This document shows, piece by piece, positions 48,611 through 57,365 of a stretch of DNA of 64,000 nucleotides. Where the stretch lies: the NCBI RefSeq assembly GCF_900961225.1, contig NZ_CAAHFN010000076.1, forward strand, positions 124,001 to 188,000, given 5' to 3'. A model generated the notes under the pieces. It searched no databases and was not told the origin of the DNA. It worked only from the letters and a program-made list of their open reading frames with translations. Origin of the DNA: Modicisalibacter radicis. Lineage in GTDB: Bacteria; Pseudomonadota; Gammaproteobacteria; Pseudomonadales; Halomonadaceae. A program made the translations under genes and the position numbers. The number at the start of each line of letters is the position of its first letter. Within the stretch, counting starts at the first letter, position 1.

Positions 48611-50209
48611 TCAATTCATGATTGCGTCGTTTCCGGGCTGGTAGCCGACCCGAAAACCGCCCCAATGGCGGCCGTTGACATGGATGGGGACGGAAAGGTC
48701 GTGCATCACTTCACCGGTGTCACGCTTGTAGGTCTGCACCAGCAGGGCGCGGGTGTGCGATCCGCAACGGCTGCCGGTGGGGTCGTCGAAGATTCGCTTG
48801 CTGCGGCTGTATTTCAGATCGGTGTCATAATCGCCGCAGGGCGGCTGGCTGACGTGACGGTTGTGCGTCGGCACGTAGCCGCGCTGGTCGCAGGCGATAG
48901 CGTAACTGGCCTGTAGCGCATCGAGCAGTGGTTCCTGAATGGCGGGCAATCTGTCGTCGGTATATTCATCATAGGCAGTCCGATACTGAGGCGGTCGGGT
49001 ATTTGAGATAACGGTATAATTGGTGCTGAAAAGCGCCTCTTCCCGCAAGTCGCCGCGCTTGATGGCCTGTTCGAACAGGCTGGCGATACGGTCGGCGGCA
49101 CGCCTCGCCTCGCCGAATACCTGCTGGTGCCGGCTGGCCAGGCGCTGCTGGGCCAGTTCGCCATCCACGGCCTCCGCGGCGTCCATCAACGCACGGGCCT
49201 GCTCGGCGAGGTCGTGCATATCGCCCAGTCCATCGTCGACATGGGTCTTGAGGGTGGTCAAGGTCTGCGAAACCTGCTGACTATGGCCACGGGTCCGCTG
49301 CATCGAATCGGCAATCTCGGCGACCTGGCTTTCGACGCTGTCGAAATCCTCGGTCATCGCCGAGAGATGCCCGCCCACCGCCTCCACTTCACTCGCGCTG
49401 GCACCCACACGGCGCATCAGGTGGCCGATCGTCTCGACGACCCGGTTGCTGCTGTCGCCGATCTCGTCGACCAGCGATTCGACCTGGCGGGTCGCCTCTG
49501 CGGTACGCCGCGACAGTTCTCGCACCTCGCCGGCCACCACGGCGAAGCCGCGGCCATGCTCGCCGGCACGCGCCGCCTCGATCGAGGCGTTGAGCGACAG
49601 CAGGTTGGTCTGCTCGGCGATCTCTTCGATCATCCCGGTGACATCCCTGACCCGATGGGTCTTGCCCGCCAGGGACTCGAGCAGCTCAAGCGCCTCATCG
49701 GAGCGGCCGGCCAGCTGCGTCATTTCCCCGATGACGCCGTCAAGCGCCTGACGGTTGCTCTGGTTGGCGGATTGCGAGGCGTTCGCCCGGGCGGCAAGCT
49801 GGCTGGCGCTGACCGAAACGGTCTCTATGGTTGCAGTAATCGCCGCCATGCTCGTCACCGCTTCACTGACGATGGTTTCCTGTTCGGTGAGCCGCTTGTC
49901 GAGACGGTCGGCATGGTGCGATACCTCCGCAGAGGCGATCGCCGTCCTGCCGGCACGTTTGACGAGCCGCTGGGCCATTTGCCGCAGCGACAGGTAATCG
50001 CGCCCCGAAGCCGGCAGCCCGAGCTGGCTCATGGCTTCGAGCGCCTCGGGCCCGGCGTCATGGATCCGCGCCGAGCGATCGAGCGCCAGCCCCGCGAACA
50101 ATCCCAGAACGGTCGTCAGGTAGGGCACCCATGGCGTTTCGAGCCATAGGCTGGCAGCAACGGCGGCGGTCAGAAAGACACCCAAAAGACCCAGATTCAC
50201 GATACGCAT
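48611..50209 (-). CDS. Methyl-accepting chemotaxis protein with C-terminal sensor
   Basis: 532 residues from ATG 50209 (GGAGA nine bases upstream). Two close N-terminal helices (about 4-42) form a short hairpin with no periplasmic domain. The signalling module comes next, with hairpin tip [20 protein letters not shown] near 195-214 and [15 protein letters not shown]. The ligand domain is at the C-terminus (about 380-532), with [40 protein letters not shown] and [20 protein letters not shown], resembling Cache-like sensors. So the sensor is after the signalling part and on the cytoplasmic side. Ligand unknown. Confidence 0.85.
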   Translation of the reverse strand: MRIVNLGLLGVFLTAAVAASLWLETPWVPYLTTVLGLFAGLALDRSARIHDAGPEALEAMSQLGLPASGRDYLSLRQMAQRLVKRAGRTAIASAEVSHHADRLDKRLTEQETIVSEAVTSMAAITATIETVSVSASQLAARANASQSANQSNRQALDGVIGEMTQLAGRSDEALELLESLAGKTHRVRDVTGMIEEIAEQTNLLSLNASIEAARAGEHGRGFAVVAGEVRELSRRTAEATRQVESLVDEIGDSSNRVVETIGHLMRRVGASASEVEAVGGHLSAMTEDFDSVESQVAEIADSMQRTRGHSQQVSQTLTTLKTHVDDGLGDMHDLAEQARALMDAAEAVDGELAQQRLASRHQQVFGEARRAADRIASLFEQAIKRGDLREEALFSTNYTVISNTRPPQYRTAYDEYTDDRLPAIQEPLLDALQASYAIACDQRGYVPTHNRHVSQPPCGDYDTDLKYSRSKRIFDDPTGSRCGSHTRALLVQTYKRDTGEVMHDLSVPIHVNGRHWGGFRVGYQPGNDAIMN

Positions 50210-50361
50210 CAGCGGACTCTCCCGGCGGATTTCCAAGCCGATATCGGCCTGGCGGGAGGTTGTCCGTAGTGAACTTTGGCCTGTGAGACTATCGTCGGGC
50301 CACCGGACAGCGGGTTGGCGAGCCGGCCCGCAAGCGGACCGGCGCATCCCGGGTTCGTTCG

Positions 50362-51861
50362 TCAGTGGCCGCCGGAGGGAAAGTTGAATTCGGCCTGGGT
50401 GGTTTCGAAGGCCGATGGCCAGCGCTGCGATACCGCCTTGCGGCGTGTATAGAAACGCACCGAATCGGGACCGTAGGCATGCAGATCGCCGAACAGCGAA
50501 CGCTTCCAGCCACCGAAGCTATGGTAGGCCACCGGCACCGGCAGCGGCACGTTGATGCCCACCATGCCCACTTCGATGCTGTCGGCGAAACGCCGCGCCG
50601 CCTCGCCGTCGCGGGTGAACAGGCAGGTGCCGTTGCCATACTCGTGGTCGTTGATCAGCTGGATGGCCTCGTCCAGGCTGGCGACCCGCACCACGCACAG
50701 CACCGGGCCGAAAATCTCCTCGCGGTAGATACGCATCGTCGGCGTGACCCGGTCGAACAGGCAGCCACCCAGGAAGAAGCCGTTCTCGTGACCGGCCACC
50801 GTCAACCCTCGCCCGTCGGCCACCAGCTCGGCACCGCTGGATACGCCCTCCTCGATGAACCCCAGCACCTTGTCGCGATGCGCGCCGGTCACCAGCGGTC
50901 CCATGTCGAGCCCCTTGTCGGTGCCCGGGCCGATCTTGAGCGCGGAAATCTTGGGCAGCATCGACTCGACCAGCCGATCGGCAGTCTCGTCCCCCACACA
51001 GACCGCCACGGAGATCGCCATGCAGCGCTCGCCGCAGCTTCCGTAAGCGGCGCCCATCAGGGTGTTCGCCGCGTTCTCGATATCGGCATCGGGCAGCACC
51101 ACGGCATGGTTCTTGGCGCCGCCGAGCGCCTGCACCCGTTTGCCGTTCGCCGCTCCCCGGCTGTAGATCGATTCGGCGACCGGGGTCGAACCGACGAATG
51201 ACAGCGCCTTGACGTGGGGCGACTCGATCAACGCATCGACCGCCTCGCGCCCGCCGTGGACCACGTTGATGACGCCCTTGGGCAACCCGGCCTCCTGTAG
51301 CAACTCGGCGATCGCCAGTGCCGAGCCTGGATCGCGCTCGGAAGGCTTGAGAATGAAGGTGTTGCCGCAGGCGATGGCCATCGGATACATCCACAAGGGT
51401 ACCATCGCCGGGAAATTGAACGGCGTGATGCCCGCCACCACGCCCAGGGGCTGGAAATTCGACCAGGCATCGATCGCCGGGCCGGCGTTATGCGAATACT
51501 CGCCCTTGAGCAACTCGGGCACGCCGCAGGCATATTCAACGTTCTCGATGCCCCGACGCAGTTCGCCGCCGGCGTCCTCGAAGGTCTTGCCGTGCTCTTC
51601 GCTGACCAGATAGGTCAAGCGTTCGGTATTTTCCTCGAGCAACTGCTTGAAACGGAACATGACCTGGGCGCGCTTGGCCGGCGGCGTATCGCGCCACGCC
51701 GGGTAGGCGGCCCGCGCCGCGGCGATCGCGCGTTCGACGGTTGCGGCATCGGCATCGGCGACCCGCCGCACGACGGCGCCGGTGGAGGGGTTGGTCACCT
51801 CGAGCGTCGCGCCCGGGGCATCGCTCGGCTCGCCGCCGATCAGATGACTGATGAATTCCAT
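50362..51861 (-). CDS. mmsA: CoA-acylating (methyl)malonate-semialdehyde dehydrogenase
   Basis: 499 residues, aldehyde dehydrogenase family. The nucleophile Cys is in [14 protein letters not shown], the NAD site [20 protein letters not shown] and [20 protein letters not shown], and the family-specific [18 protein letters not shown] and ends with FPSGGH. MmsA converts malonate or methylmalonate semialdehyde and CoA to acetyl- or propionyl-CoA. ATG 51861 with AAGGAG five bases upstream is used. It follows the omega-aminotransferase gene by 54 bases; together they break down beta-alanine. Confidence 0.94.
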   Translation of the reverse strand: MEFISHLIGGEPSDAPGATLEVTNPSTGAVVRRVADADAATVERAIAAARAAYPAWRDTPPAKRAQVMFRFKQLLEENTERLTYLVSEEHGKTFEDAGGELRRGIENVEYACGVPELLKGEYSHNAGPAIDAWSNFQPLGVVAGITPFNFPAMVPLWMYPMAIACGNTFILKPSERDPGSALAIAELLQEAGLPKGVINVVHGGREAVDALIESPHVKALSFVGSTPVAESIYSRGAANGKRVQALGGAKNHAVVLPDADIENAANTLMGAAYGSCGERCMAISVAVCVGDETADRLVESMLPKISALKIGPGTDKGLDMGPLVTGAHRDKVLGFIEEGVSSGAELVADGRGLTVAGHENGFFLGGCLFDRVTPTMRIYREEIFGPVLCVVRVASLDEAIQLINDHEYGNGTCLFTRDGEAARRFADSIEVGMVGINVPLPVPVAYHSFGGWKRSLFGDLHAYGPDSVRFYTRRKAVSQRWPSAFETTQAEFNFPSGGH

Positions 51862-51915
51862 ACAAACTCCTTGCTGATTGTTCAGGTCCGCCGCTTGCGG
51901 CAAGGCCCCGCGGCT

Positions 51916-53283
51916 TCAGGCCAGCTTGTCGAGGCTCGTGGCGACGGCGTCGAACAGCCGCTCGAGCTCCGCCTCGGTGGTGGCGAACGGCGGGCCGAAC
52001 TGCAGGGTATCGCCGCCGTAACGCACGTAGAATCCCGCTTCCCAGAGCGCCAGCGCGGCATCGCGTGGGCGAATCGCCGGGTCGCCCTCGCGGGGTGCCA
52101 GCTGGATGGCCCCGGCGAGTCCGTAGTTGCGGATGTCGACGACGTGGGGACGGCCTCTCAGCGCGTGCAGGCGGTCCTCGAAGGCCGGCGCGATGGCCCG
52201 CACCTGAGCGGGGAAATCCTCGCGTTCGAACAGTTCGAGCGCCGCCAGGGCGGCCGCGCAGGCCACGGGATGGGCACTGTAGGTGTAGCCATGGGGAAAT
52301 TCGATGCCGTGAGCCGGCCCGCCGGCCTGCATGAAGGTCGCATGGATCTCGCGCGAGGCGATCACCGCGCCCATCGGAATCGCGCCGTTGGTGATCTGCT
52401 TGGCGACGTTCATGATATCCGGCGTCACGCCGAACGCCTCGGCCCCGGTCGCCGCACCGCAGCGGCCGAAGGCGGTGATCACCTCGTCGAATATCAGCAG
52501 GATATCGTGCTCGTCGCAGATCGCCCGCAGCCGCTCCAGATACCCCTTGGGCGGCACGATCACCCCGGCTGAGCCCGACATCGGCTCGACGATCACCGCG
52601 GCGATGTTGGAGGCGTCGTCGAGCGCGATCCGGTCGAGCAGCGCATCGGCGAGCTCGGCGCCCTGCTCGGCCTGGCCGCGGGTAAAGGCGTGGCCCGGCT
52701 GCAAGGTGTGCGGCAGATGGCCGAACTCCAGCAACTGGCCATAGTGCTTGCGATTGGCGACGATGCCGCCGGCGCTGGTGCCGCCGATGTTGACGCCATG
52801 ATAGCCCTTGAGACGGCTGATCAGGCGGGTCTTCTCGGGCTTGCCCTTGAGCCGCCAGTAGGCGCGCGCCATCTTCAGCGCGGTATCGGCGCTCTCCGAC
52901 CCCGAATTGGTGAAAAAGACGTGATCGAGCCCCTTCGGCGTCAACGCCGCGACCCGCTCGGCGAGTTCGAAGGCCAGCGGATGGCCGACCTGAAAACTCG
53001 GCGCGTAATCGAGGCGACCGAGCTGGCGTGCCACCGCCTGCTGGAGCGCTTCGCGGTTATGCCCCGCGCCGCAGCACCACAGCCCCGATAATGAATCGAA
53101 CAGCCGTCGTCCGCGGGTATCGATCAGATAGCGTCCTTCGGCGCCGGCCACCATGCGCGGGTGGGCGCGAAAGTCACGATTGGCGGTAAAGGGCATCCAG
53201 TAGGCGTCGCCGAGCGTATCGGGGCCATCCTGGGATCGGGCGTCGGCCGCCCTGCCGTCCGTCTGGGAGTCGAGGCTGAACAT
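51916..53283 (-). CDS. bauA: Beta-alanine:pyruvate (omega-amino acid) aminotransferase
   Basis: 455-residue class III PLP aminotransferase. YWMPFTANRDFRAHPRMVAG and FDSLSGLWCCGAGHNREALQ are the omega-aminotransferase start; FTNSGSESADTALKMARAY binds phosphate; LLIFDEVITAFGRCGA has the PLP Asp; AKQITNGAIPMGAVIAS contains the Schiff-base Lys. It moves the amino group of beta-alanine to pyruvate, giving malonate semialdehyde for MmsA. First gene of the pair; a near-palindrome upstream may be its operator. Confidence 0.93.
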   Translation of the reverse strand: MFSLDSQTDGRAADARSQDGPDTLGDAYWMPFTANRDFRAHPRMVAGAEGRYLIDTRGRRLFDSLSGLWCCGAGHNREALQQAVARQLGRLDYAPSFQVGHPLAFELAERVAALTPKGLDHVFFTNSGSESADTALKMARAYWRLKGKPEKTRLISRLKGYHGVNIGGTSAGGIVANRKHYGQLLEFGHLPHTLQPGHAFTRGQAEQGAELADALLDRIALDDASNIAAVIVEPMSGSAGVIVPPKGYLERLRAICDEHDILLIFDEVITAFGRCGAATGAEAFGVTPDIMNVAKQITNGAIPMGAVIASREIHATFMQAGGPAHGIEFPHGYTYSAHPVACAAALAALELFEREDFPAQVRAIAPAFEDRLHALRGRPHVVDIRNYGLAGAIQLAPREGDPAIRPRDAALALWEAGFYVRYGGDTLQFGPPFATTEAELERLFDAVATSLDKLA

Positions 53284-53353
53284 GGCTGCTTCCTGTTGTT
53301 GGTCGTGACCACGAATGAGGGCTCGAGAGACAGCTTGGCCCAGCGCAAAGCGT

Positions 53354-53374
53354 TTGAATACTTGAATGTATCAA
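53354..53374 (-). promoter_or_regulatory. Near-palindrome upstream of bauA
   Basis: TTGAATAC and TGTATCAA flank TTGAA, a near inverted repeat with a one-base slip, about 70 bases before the bauA ATG. An upstream TTTACA may be a -35 (17 bases before TGATAC). A regulator site for beta-alanine genes is plausible; no regulator gene is adjacent. Confidence 0.4.
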
Positions 53375-53397
53375 CCTTCACATTGGAAACTGTAAAC

Positions 53398-54582
53398 CTA
53401 ACCGCGACACTCGGCCCCGTCTTCACCGCCACGCGCACCGGCGTAACCGAACGACGCCGCGACCGGGCCGGTCAGTTCCTCGATCAGCGCTCTTTCCCGG
53501 TCGCTGAAGTCGGGCCGGTAATAGCCGGGAAAGTGCAACCGGGACGCGCCTCGGGCGAGCGCCTCGCTATCGATTCCCAGGCCACAGTGCGCGTATACCG
53601 CGGCCAGCGTCTCGGCGGGGCGTTCGCACAACGTTTCGTAGCGCACGATCAGGCAGGCTTCGCGCAGCGCCGCATCCGCCGCCAGGGTAGCGGCAACGTG
53701 ACGATAGAGACCGGCCCAGTAATGCGCCCACCCCGCCACCTCCTCGCCGGCGCGCCACAACGAAGCGATACGCGCCGCCAGGTCGTCGTCGCCGACGTGG
53801 ATGGCACGCCGGTCGAGGCCGAACTCGAAGTGACCGACCCGGCGCATGTGCTCCAAGGCACGCGGATGGGCGGTTTCGCCACGCACGAACAGCGCCTGCT
53901 GTTTCATCAGCGAGGCGATGTGCCAAAGCGGATCGCGGATCGCCAGCACGAAACGCGCCCCGGGGTACAAGGCATGCAGGTAGCCCAGACGCACCAGGTT
54001 GTAGTTGCCCTTGGCGACGTAGCGCTGTCGATTGCGAACGGCCAGCAGCTTGCGGATGTGTTCGTCGTAGAACCGGGCAAAGGGCGGGTTCTCGGTACGG
54101 CGATCAAGGGTCGCGCAGCGCCCGGGATCGTGTGCCGTGGGGAAGAAAGTCATCCACAGCATCTCCTCGAAGGCTTCGGGACTCTGCGCGGTCACCGCGA
54201 TGCCATCGTTGTGGGCACGCTGTCTGGCCCGGTCGCCGGTTTGCGGGACCAGCGCCAGCCAGCGGTTCCACCAGTAGGGTGTGGCGACCAGCGGGAAGTC
54301 GATGTAGCGATGGCTGCCCACGGCCGGATGCTCGGCCAGCCGTTCGAGCAGGATCGTCGTTCCCGATCGCGCCAACCCGGCGATGTAGATCGGCCGGTCG
54401 ACTACGCGCTCGGCGATGGCCTCCTGGATCATGCGCGTTTCCAGATTGCCCAGCCGAATCATCGCCCGTGGGTGGCGATGCAGCCAGCCGCCCAGATGAT
54501 GTATCCAGCCGGGCACCGCGAAGCTTGCCAGCGCGTCCGGCGAGCCGCTTGACGGAGGGCGGGAGCGCCTGGAATCGCTCAT
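53398..54582 (-). CDS. Sulfotransferase-family protein (PAPS-dependent type)
   Basis: 394 residues. The 5'-phosphosulfate loop IYIAGLARSGTTILLERLAE is at about residues 58-77, and the 3'-phosphate region IVRYETLCERPAETLAAVYA lies at about 315-335. It thus resembles the Sulfotransfer_3 group that moves sulfate from PAPS to alcohols or amines in the cytoplasm. ATG 54582 overlaps the stop of the EMC3-like gene (ATGA). The upstream in-frame extension lies within that gene. The acceptor is unknown. Last gene of the minus-strand sulfo-transfer cluster. Confidence 0.85.
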   Translation of the reverse strand: MSDSRRSRPPSSGSPDALASFAVPGWIHHLGGWLHRHPRAMIRLGNLETRMIQEAIAERVVDRPIYIAGLARSGTTILLERLAEHPAVGSHRYIDFPLVATPYWWNRWLALVPQTGDRARQRAHNDGIAVTAQSPEAFEEMLWMTFFPTAHDPGRCATLDRRTENPPFARFYDEHIRKLLAVRNRQRYVAKGNYNLVRLGYLHALYPGARFVLAIRDPLWHIASLMKQQALFVRGETAHPRALEHMRRVGHFEFGLDRRAIHVGDDDLAARIASLWRAGEEVAGWAHYWAGLYRHVAATLAADAALREACLIVRYETLCERPAETLAAVYAHCGLGIDSEALARGASRLHFPGYYRPDFSDRERALIEELTGPVAASFGYAGARGGEDGAECRG

Positions 54583-55295
54583 TGCACTTTCGCCCAACGG
54601 AACATCAGCAAGGAAACGATGAACATTACCGGGAAGAAGATCGTCAGCCAGCTGCGCATCCAGCCGGGGCCATGGGCCAGATACTCCTGTTCGGGCAGGG
54701 CGATCTCGATACGTTCGACCCCGCTGTCTGCAGGCAGGTAGCCCAGCGGATTGGCGATCAGCCAGTTCCACCAGTGGCGACGCTCGACGACCGGTACCGG
54801 CGAGGAAACCAGCACATCGGCGAGCAGCGCTTCTCCCTGGCGCACCTGGACGCGAGGCACTTCGCCATCCGTCAGCCAGCGCGATTCGAGGCGCCCCGGC
54901 GAAGCCGTCACGCTGGGGACCTCGCCGGCGGCTGGATAGTCGCGCGCGTAATGGCCGTCGAGCCACACCAGCAGCGCCAGCAACGGCAGTATCGACAGCA
55001 GCGTACCGGGAAGCACCAGGCCCAGATGACGGAACGCCGCCACGAACTGGGCGCGGATCAGCGGGCCGGCATCGCCCAGCTCACCCTCGAAGGCATTGAG
55101 GCGCTGGCGGGCTTCACGCGCGGCACGCTTGGCGCGCCCGATACGCTGCTGCGGCGACATCACCTTGTAGAGCATCAACGTGCCGGCGCCAGCCAGCGCC
55201 GCCCAGCAAGCCAACCGCCAGCCAGCTGGCAGGGCCATCGCCATCGCGGCATCGATGGCCCCGAAAAAGGGTCCGGGTAGATCGAAAAGTCCCAT
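54579..55295 (-). CDS. Membrane protein resembling EMC3/TMCO1/YidC superfamily
   Basis: 238 residues. One helix (about 22-44), then a highly basic, Gln/Arg-rich coiled-coil-like stretch (SPQQRIGRAKRAAREARQRL, about 47-66), a second helix (about 92-112), a 90-residue beta-rich soluble part with WLTDGEVPRVQVRQGEALLA, and a last helix (about 210-235). This order of helix, cytoplasmic coiled coil, helix and helix is that of DUF106/EMC3-type insertases of the Oxa1 superfamily, but I cannot confirm it. GAGG is upstream of ATG 55295. Coupled to the sulfotransferase gene by an ATGA overlap. Confidence 0.65.
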   Translation of the reverse strand: MGLFDLPGPFFGAIDAAMAMALPAGWRLACWAALAGAGTLMLYKVMSPQQRIGRAKRAAREARQRLNAFEGELGDAGPLIRAQFVAAFRHLGLVLPGTLLSILPLLALLVWLDGHYARDYPAAGEVPSVTASPGRLESRWLTDGEVPRVQVRQGEALLADVLVSSPVPVVERRHWWNWLIANPLGYLPADSGVERIEIALPEQEYLAHGPGWMRSWLTIFFPVMFIVSLLMFRWAKVQ

Positions 55296-55321
55296 TCAGC
55301 GCCCTCGTCGACGCGTGTCGC

Positions 55322-55375
55322 AAAAAAGCGGGTCCCGGCCCGGCCAGCGCCGCGATGAGCGTTGCCGGGCCGGGA
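55322..55375 (-). terminator. Hairpin with T-tract inside the sulfo-transfer cluster
   Basis: TCCCGGCCCGGC (55333-55344) pairs with GCCGGGCCGGGA (55364-55375); on the minus strand CCCGC and then six T follow. It starts 11 bases after the 113-residue gene ends and only 27 bases before the next ATG, so it should reduce read-through into the EMC3-like and sulfotransferase genes. Confidence 0.7.
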
Positions 55376-55385
55376 GCGGACCTCA

Positions 55386-55727
55386 TCACCGCGGCGGGAC
55401 CGGGGGCTTGTCGGACGCTGCCTCGGCGACGCCCTGCGGGCCGGCGTCGCCGGTTCGCGCGGCGGCCAGCTCATCCGCGTGACGCGCCCTGCGGCGACGG
55501 CGCATGCGCCGGATCGGCCACAGGATCACGAACAGCACCGCGACGCCGATGGCCGCGACAAGCCCCCACAGGGCACCCAGCAGGCTGAGCCCGGCGCCCG
55601 GACCGACGTAGGCCTCGGCGGCCAGGGGCAGCGTGGCGACGATGGCGAGCGGCAGCAGTGCCAACTGCCGTCGGTTCGGCTGGAAACGAGAGTGACTGCA
55701 AAGAGAGTGCTTGGCTTGACGCATCAT
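55386..55727 (-). CDS. Small membrane protein with YVGPGAG motif
   Basis: 113 residues. After a basic N-terminus and a cleavable or first helix (LALLPLAIVATLPLAAEA), AYVGPGAGLSLLGALWGLVA runs into a second helix and ends WPIRRMRRRRRA with a basic cytoplasmic tail. Short proteins with this YxGPGAG start are, as I recall, often beside sulfatase- or phosphatase-type envelope genes; the function is unknown. ATG 55727 has GGGAGG seven bases upstream. The long frame of the arylsulfotransferase gene runs over this gene on the same strand in another frame. Confidence 0.7.
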   Translation of the reverse strand: MMRQAKHSLCSHSRFQPNRRQLALLPLAIVATLPLAAEAYVGPGAGLSLLGALWGLVAAIGVAVLFVILWPIRRMRRRRRARHADELAAARTGDAGPQGVAEAASDKPPVPPR

Positions 55728-57069
55728 GGGTTTTCCTCCCAGGTGTCGCGAGAACGGCGCGGAAATCCGCGTCGAAGGCTTCCGGAGCGATGCGCTGGCC
55801 TGATGAGACAACGGGGATGAACTGGTCCTTGTCCCCCCCGCGAACCGGATTGACGAACTCCCAGACGAGCGATCCGTCGGGGCTCACCTCCAGCAGTCGA
55901 CCACCATCCGACTCGGTGATCAGACGGTTGCCGTTGGGCAGCGTTTCGGCCGCCCCGCGCAGACCGCTGTCGAATGGATGAGTGTCGTCCCCAGTATAGC
56001 GCCAAACCACGGCTTCGCTCGCGGGGTCGATTTCCATCAGCCGTGTGCGATTGCCGGGCTGGTAGTTGCCCAGGTTGTCGAAGATCGTGATATGGCCGTT
56101 CGGCAACGCCCGTGCATAATGCTGCCCCAGCCAGGAGCCGCGCGTCGCCCAGGTCATCTCGCCGCTGGCCGGGTCGACCAGCGCGACGCTGCCGGGATGA
56201 CGGAACGACAGCAGGACTTGCCCGGGCCGATTGGCGGCAGGCGCGAAGGCGGCCGTGGTCGCCTCGTCGAGAAACTGCACGCTGTTGGTATGCAAGGGGT
56301 CCGCGGTGGCGAAGCTGGGCGTCGAGTACAGCATGTCGCCGAATGGCGAGGCGAGGAAGCCGTGAAACAGCGAGTGGCGGCTCAGCTCCCGGCCATCCTC
56401 GCCCGCCAGCACCACCAGAAAGTCATCGAGCCAGGGCTTTTGCAGCTGGGCGAAGGACTCCACGGGCTCGTCGGTGAACTGGTGCGTCAGGGTGATGACC
56501 CGGCCGTCCGGGGCGATGTCCAGGTCGTGGTGGACGTGGGCCGTGTAGCGCCAGATCAGCTTCGAATCGCGGTCGATCTTGACCAGCCCATAGCCCCAGG
56601 GCGTGTCGTTGGCGGCGATGTAGATCGCCACCAGATCGCCGTTGGGCAGAACGCGGGCCTTGCGCCAGTACATCAAGTCGTCGGGCTGCGGCTCGCGACC
56701 GCTGGGGGTTTCCTGCCAGACCGCGCTGAACGGCAGCTCCCAGCGATGCACGACCTCGCCGGCCATGTCGACCAGCTGCGCGTAGGTGCCGTCGCCGGAG
56801 GTATACAGGGTGTAGCCCTGATAGGCGCGCCGGGGGTCGTGGATCGTCACCCCGCGATCGTCGCGCCGGGCGCGTCGCCACAGATCGGTCTGGGTATAGG
56901 GGTCGACCACGGCGCGCTGGGCACTCAGCGCCTTGGCGGCCTTGAAGGCATCATTGAAATAATCGTAGGGGAATACCTTGGCCAGTGTGACGTAGGCTCC
57001 GCCCAGGAAAGAGAGAAAGGCGATTGCCACGCAGAACACCACCAGTCCGGCACGATCCGTCTTGTCCAT
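55471..57069 (-). CDS. Arylsulfotransferase-family (ASST) membrane-anchored protein
   Basis: 532 residues as read, from ATG 57069. One N-terminal helix (about 6-30, LVVFCVAIAFLSFLGGAYVT) anchors a beta-propeller of the arylsulfotransferase family: HVHHDLDIAPDGRVITLTHQ, SFATADPLHTNSVQFLD, GQHYARALPNGHITIFDNLG, ETLPNGNRLITESDGGRLLE. The His of GQHYA is a good candidate for the sulfate-carrying residue. PAPS-independent ASST moves sulfate between phenols. The last 85 residues (after about FDADFRAVLA) run through the 113-residue gene in a different frame and look non-native; in the neighbouring frame the reading ends WEENP plus stop at 55724, overlapping that gene's ATG. A frameshift or sequencing error near 55740-55760 is likely. 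Confidence 0.8.
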   Translation of the reverse strand: MDKTDRAGLVVFCVAIAFLSFLGGAYVTLAKVFPYDYFNDAFKAAKALSAQRAVVDPYTQTDLWRRARRDDRGVTIHDPRRAYQGYTLYTSGDGTYAQLVDMAGEVVHRWELPFSAVWQETPSGREPQPDDLMYWRKARVLPNGDLVAIYIAANDTPWGYGLVKIDRDSKLIWRYTAHVHHDLDIAPDGRVITLTHQFTDEPVESFAQLQKPWLDDFLVVLAGEDGRELSRHSLFHGFLASPFGDMLYSTPSFATADPLHTNSVQFLDEATTAAFAPAANRPGQVLLSFRHPGSVALVDPASGEMTWATRGSWLGQHYARALPNGHITIFDNLGNYQPGNRTRLMEIDPASEAVVWRYTGDDTHPFDSGLRGAAETLPNGNRLITESDGGRLLEVSPDGSLVWEFVNPVRGGDKDQFIPVVSSGQRIAPEAFDADFRAVLATPGRKTHDASSQALSLQSLSFPAEPTAVGTAAARHRRHAAPGRRGLRRSGRRAQPAGCPVGACRGHRRRGAVRDPVADPAHAPSPQGASRG

Positions 57070-57365
57070 ATCCAGGCTTCCCCAGGGCTTCCATCGACCG
57101 AGTGCCCTGGCACGCATGCTTGTCGCTACGCGTCGCGATGCCCGGGCATTTGCAGCATAGGCGATCGGCGTACAAATGCCCGACTATTCATGCCCGGCCG
57201 CTAATCAAGCTGTCTCCTGGCGCGCTCCACAGCGCCGCCGGCCTTGCACCGCCTCGGGCAACCCCTCATCATTTCCACGGAATTCGCCGTACCCCTTCGC
57301 CAGCCGAGGCACGCGTGCCCCTTGCGGACGTACGTCAATCGCAAGCCTGTTGCCACGAGATACCG

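Noticed and set aside
52158..52343. Short frames overlapping the bauA gene
   Set aside because: Proline/arginine-rich shadows of a motif-complete aminotransferase.
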